A stretch of 64,000 nt of DNA from Brachybacterium avium (lineage in GTDB: Bacteria > Actinomycetota > Actinomycetes > Actinomycetales > Dermabacteraceae): the NCBI RefSeq assembly GCF_002216795.1, contig NZ_CP022316.1, forward strand, positions 372,001 through 436,000, written 5' to 3'. Position 1 is the stretch's first letter. Each line of letters begins with the position of its first letter. Shown piece by piece: positions 62,023-64,000 of the stretch. The position numbers and the translations under genes are program-made. The notes under the pieces were generated by a model. It saw nothing but the letters and a program-made list of their open reading frames with translations. It ran no database searches and was not told the origin of the DNA.

Positions 62023-63246
62023 ATGAGCACCGCTGCCGCCCCCACCCCCGTCATCGCTGAGCTGGCGCTGCGCGGCACCGCCGTGCTCGAGCAGGGACTC
62101 GTGCCGGACGCGCTGCTGCTGATCGACGGCGGTGACATCCTCTGGGCGGGCCCCTCGGCCCGGGCCCCGCAGCATCAGGCAGAGCGGACGCTCGAGCACG
62201 ACGGACTGATCCTGCCCGGACTGGTGGATCTGCACTGCCACGGCGGCGGGGGTGCCTCTTTCCCCGACGCGGCAACGTCCGAGGACCTGCTCACCGCGGT
62301 CCGCGAGCATCGCCGGCACGGCACCACCAGTCTCGTCGCCTCACTGGTCACCGCCGAAGCGGACACCTTGCGGGCGCGGGTCGCCGACCTGGCGCGGCTC
62401 GCCGCCGACGGGGAGATCGCGGCGCTCCACCTCGAGGGCCCGTTCCTCTCCGTGGCGCGCTGTGGTGCCCAGAACCCCGCACACATCGTCGACGGCGATC
62501 CGGATCTGGTGCGCGAGCTCGCCCAGCTCGCCGGCGGAGCGCTGGCCACGATGACCGTCGCCCCCGAGGTGAAGGGGGCGGAAGAGGTCATCGAGGCGCT
62601 GGCCGAGGTGGGAGCCGTGCCCTCGCTCGGCCACACCGACGGCAGCAGCGCCCAGATGACGGATGCCCTCACGCGGGCCCGGGCCGAGCTGCGCCGGGAG
62701 CATGGCCGCTCGCCGCTGCCCACCGCGACCCATCTGTTCAACGGGATGCGGCCGATCCACCACCGCGATCCCGGACCGGCCCTGGCTGCGCTGGATGCGG
62801 CCGCCGCCGGTGACCTGGTGGTCGAGGTGATCGCCGACGGCGTCCATCTCGATGCCCGCACCGTCGCCCATGTCTTCGCGATCGCCGCCGAGCAGAACGT
62901 GGTGCTGGTGACCGATGCGATGGCTGCGGCCGGGATGCCGGATGGGCAGTACCGCCTCGGGTCGCTCGATGTCACCGTCGCCTCGGGGGTCGCGACGCTC
63001 ACCGGCGGTTCTGCGATCGCCGGTGGGACCGCGCACCTGCTCGATGTGGTGCGCTTCGCCGTCACCGAGGCCGGGGTGGATCTGGTGCGTGCTGTGCGCG
63101 CCGCCTCGTCGGTGCCGGCCGCAGTGCTGGGGATGCAGGATCGGATCGGTGTGCTCGCCCCGGGCCGACGTGCAGATGCCGTGCTGGTGGATTCCGAGCT
63201 GGCACCGATCACCGTGCTGCGCGCAGGCGTCGTCGTCACCGACTGA
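62023..63246 (+). CDS. nagA: N-acetylglucosamine-6-phosphate deacetylase
   Basis: A 407-residue amidohydrolase that removes acetyl from GlcNAc-6-phosphate for amino-sugar catabolism and wall recycling. Metal and active-site motifs are DLHCHGGGGASF, HLEGPFLS, LGHTDGSSAQM, THLFNGMRPIHHRDPG and VTDAMAAAGMPDG. The substrate pocket and C-terminal APGRRADAVLVDSE are present. TGGAGAAG lies just before the ATG at 62023; the longer frame to 61945 reads through the intergenic gap. It follows nucS by 52 bp. Confidence 0.93.
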   Translation: MSTAAAPTPVIAELALRGTAVLEQGLVPDALLLIDGGDILWAGPSARAPQHQAERTLEHDGLILPGLVDLHCHGGGGASFPDAATSEDLLTAVREHRRHGTTSLVASLVTAEADTLRARVADLARLAADGEIAALHLEGPFLSVARCGAQNPAHIVDGDPDLVRELAQLAGGALATMTVAPEVKGAEEVIEALAEVGAVPSLGHTDGSSAQMTDALTRARAELRREHGRSPLPTATHLFNGMRPIHHRDPGPALAALDAAAAGDLVVEVIADGVHLDARTVAHVFAIAAEQNVVLVTDAMAAAGMPDGQYRLGSLDVTVASGVATLTGGSAIAGGTAHLLDVVRFAVTEAGVDLVRAVRAASSVPAAVLGMQDRIGVLAPGRRADAVLVDSELAPITVLRAGVVVTD

Positions 63247-63260
63247 GCGTCACTGAGCCG

Positions 63261-63333
63261 CCCCCGGGAGCGGCCGGGCCGCTCGCCCCCGGGAGCGGCC
63301 GGGCCGCTCGCCCCCGGGAGCGGCCGGGCCGCT
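63261..63333. repeat. Three 25-bp tandem repeats, possible terminator
   Basis: Units at 63261, 63286 and 63311 (the last one two bases short) contain CCCCCGGGAG then CGGCCGGGCC. Each unit holds an inverted repeat GCGGCC/GGCCGC. They lie between convergent nagA and the DUF2550 gene, so they may end transcription in both directions. Confidence 0.8.
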
Positions 63334-63346
63334 GCGGCGAGATCGG

Positions 63347-63792
63347 TCAGTCCGCGTCCCCGAGCACGGAGCCCATCGGGGCGGCCTCCAACCAGGAGTT
63401 CAGCGCTGCCCCGAGGCCGTATCGACGATCGCGCTGACCTCCCGGCCGCCGCGCAGACGGAACTCGATCAGGCACCGCTCCTCGCCGTCCTCCACCTGGG
63501 CGGGAAGGTTCTGCCGGGTGACGGACCGGATCTGGCTGCGACGCAGCACCAGCTCGGGACGCAGCCGCAGGGAGAAGGCGCGGAACCAGCGCAGGCGGTC
63601 GGTGCCGAAGCGCATCAGCCCGTGCTGCCAGCTGGACCCGCCCACGAGCCCGCGGCGGCGCACCGTGCATTCGAAGGCGCCGCGGCTCCGTGAGACCAAC
63701 AGCTGGCGCGCGACCAGCAACAGCACCACCACCAGCACGACGAAGAGCATCCCGATCCCCAGGAGGAGGATCGGGATGCTCAGGGTGTTCAT
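63347..63792 (-). pseudogene. DUF2550 membrane protein, frameshifted in this sequence
   Basis: A small membrane protein found directly after atpC in many actinobacteria, with unknown function. One N-terminal transmembrane segment (GIGMLFVVLVVVLLLVARQLL) precedes a basic domain FECTVRRRG and RLRWFRAFSLRLRPELVLRRS. The first frame stops at 63400. The expected end, YGLGAALNSWLEAAPMG to the stop at 63347, is in another frame. One extra base near 63424 joins them into 148 residues, the usual length. An assembly error is likely. Confidence 0.82.
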
Positions 63793-63810
63793 TCCGTCTG
63801 CGCAGTCAGC

Positions 63811-64000
63811 TCAGAGGCGGGGGGCCGCGGGCTCGACGACCACGGCGTCATCGACGCCGATGGTCACGACGTCCGCGTCGACGGAGACGAAGCCGCCCTC
63901 GACATCCAGCGCGTCGACGTGGCCGTCCTGGTCGATGATCCGCACCACCCCGGTGCCGAGGATGGCCAGGGTGGGCTGCATCTGGGGCAGGATGCCCATC
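63811..64000 (-). CDS. atpC: ATP synthase epsilon subunit (partial, 3' end)
   Basis: Only the C-terminal 60 or so residues of the gene are inside the window; the start lies beyond 64000. The visible part, MGILPQMQPTLAILGTG, then GGFVSVDADVVTIGVDDAV, matches the beta-sandwich of F1 epsilon, and it ends without the long helical hairpin, as in actinobacterial short epsilon subunits. The DUF2550 gene that follows by 18 bp is the usual neighbour. The rest of the atp operon should lie to the right. Confidence 0.9.
   Translation of the reverse strand, partial: MGILPQMQPTLAILGTGVVRIIDQDGHVDALDVEGGFVSVDADVVTIGVDDAVVVEPAAPRL

Overview
The window is high-GC DNA (about 70% by eye) with dense housekeeping gene content, many GTG starts and an actinobacterial layout. 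Clues are NucS instead of MutS/MutL, the GlgE maltosyltransferase, GatCAB, an atpC-DUF2550 pair, an mnmA / MetE-like / ligA block, and an IclR regulator near BCAA genes. Together with an unusually large LigA these suggest Micrococcales, most like Brachybacterium (Dermabacteraceae). The genus is an inference from memory, not from a search. No phage, insertion sequence, plasmid or CRISPR signal was seen.

Layout. 1-6765: IclR regulator, tandem Usp protein, a tRNA-Gln/tRNA-Glu/tRNA-Glu operon with its own promoter and terminator, gltX, a fumarylacetoacetase-family enzyme, a DUF4333 lipoprotein and two conserved proteins. 6814-9768: a large DUF3516-type helicase and a secreted protein whose whole mature part is ten hexapeptide units. 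9873-18430: a nitrate respiration operon (narK-narG-narH-narJ-narI plus a DUF6457 gene). 18680-30546: an ACT-domain protein and an amino-acid block (cimA, ilvE, leuB, serA, ilvC, ilvN, ilvB, ilvD), with a clear transcription attenuator in front of ilvBN. 30678-35781: an XRE regulator, gatB-gatA-gatC and a GNAT enzyme. 35869-44223: a small acidic protein, a RecQ-like helicase, ligA, a MetE-like protein, mnmA and an APH-family kinase. 44251-50947: a cysteine desulfurase and a MoxR/DUF58/VWA/TPR-like membrane cluster. 51217-57778: glgX-glgE-glgB. 57905-64000: a YbbN-like protein, an unknown membrane protein/lipoprotein pair, nucS, nagA, DUF2550 and the end of atpC.

How the genes fit together. 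CimA, IlvBN, IlvC, IlvD, IlvE and LeuB cover most of branched-chain amino acid synthesis, and SerA feeds serine; the IclR gene probably controls leuCD lying just outside the left edge. GltX, tRNA-Gln, tRNA-Glu and GatCAB form the indirect Gln-tRNA route. GlgX, GlgE and GlgB remodel alpha-glucan. The nar genes allow anaerobic nitrate respiration.

Two window-wide patterns matter to a reader. First, five genes (DUF6457, cimA, recQ-like, a MoxR-cluster membrane gene, DUF2550) are each broken by exactly one missing base in a G/C context, and each becomes a whole number of codons when one base is restored. This looks more like assembly error than decay. Second, at least a dozen starts have a -10-like hexamer exactly 6 or 7 nt upstream and no Shine-Dalgarno, as expected for leaderless transcripts.
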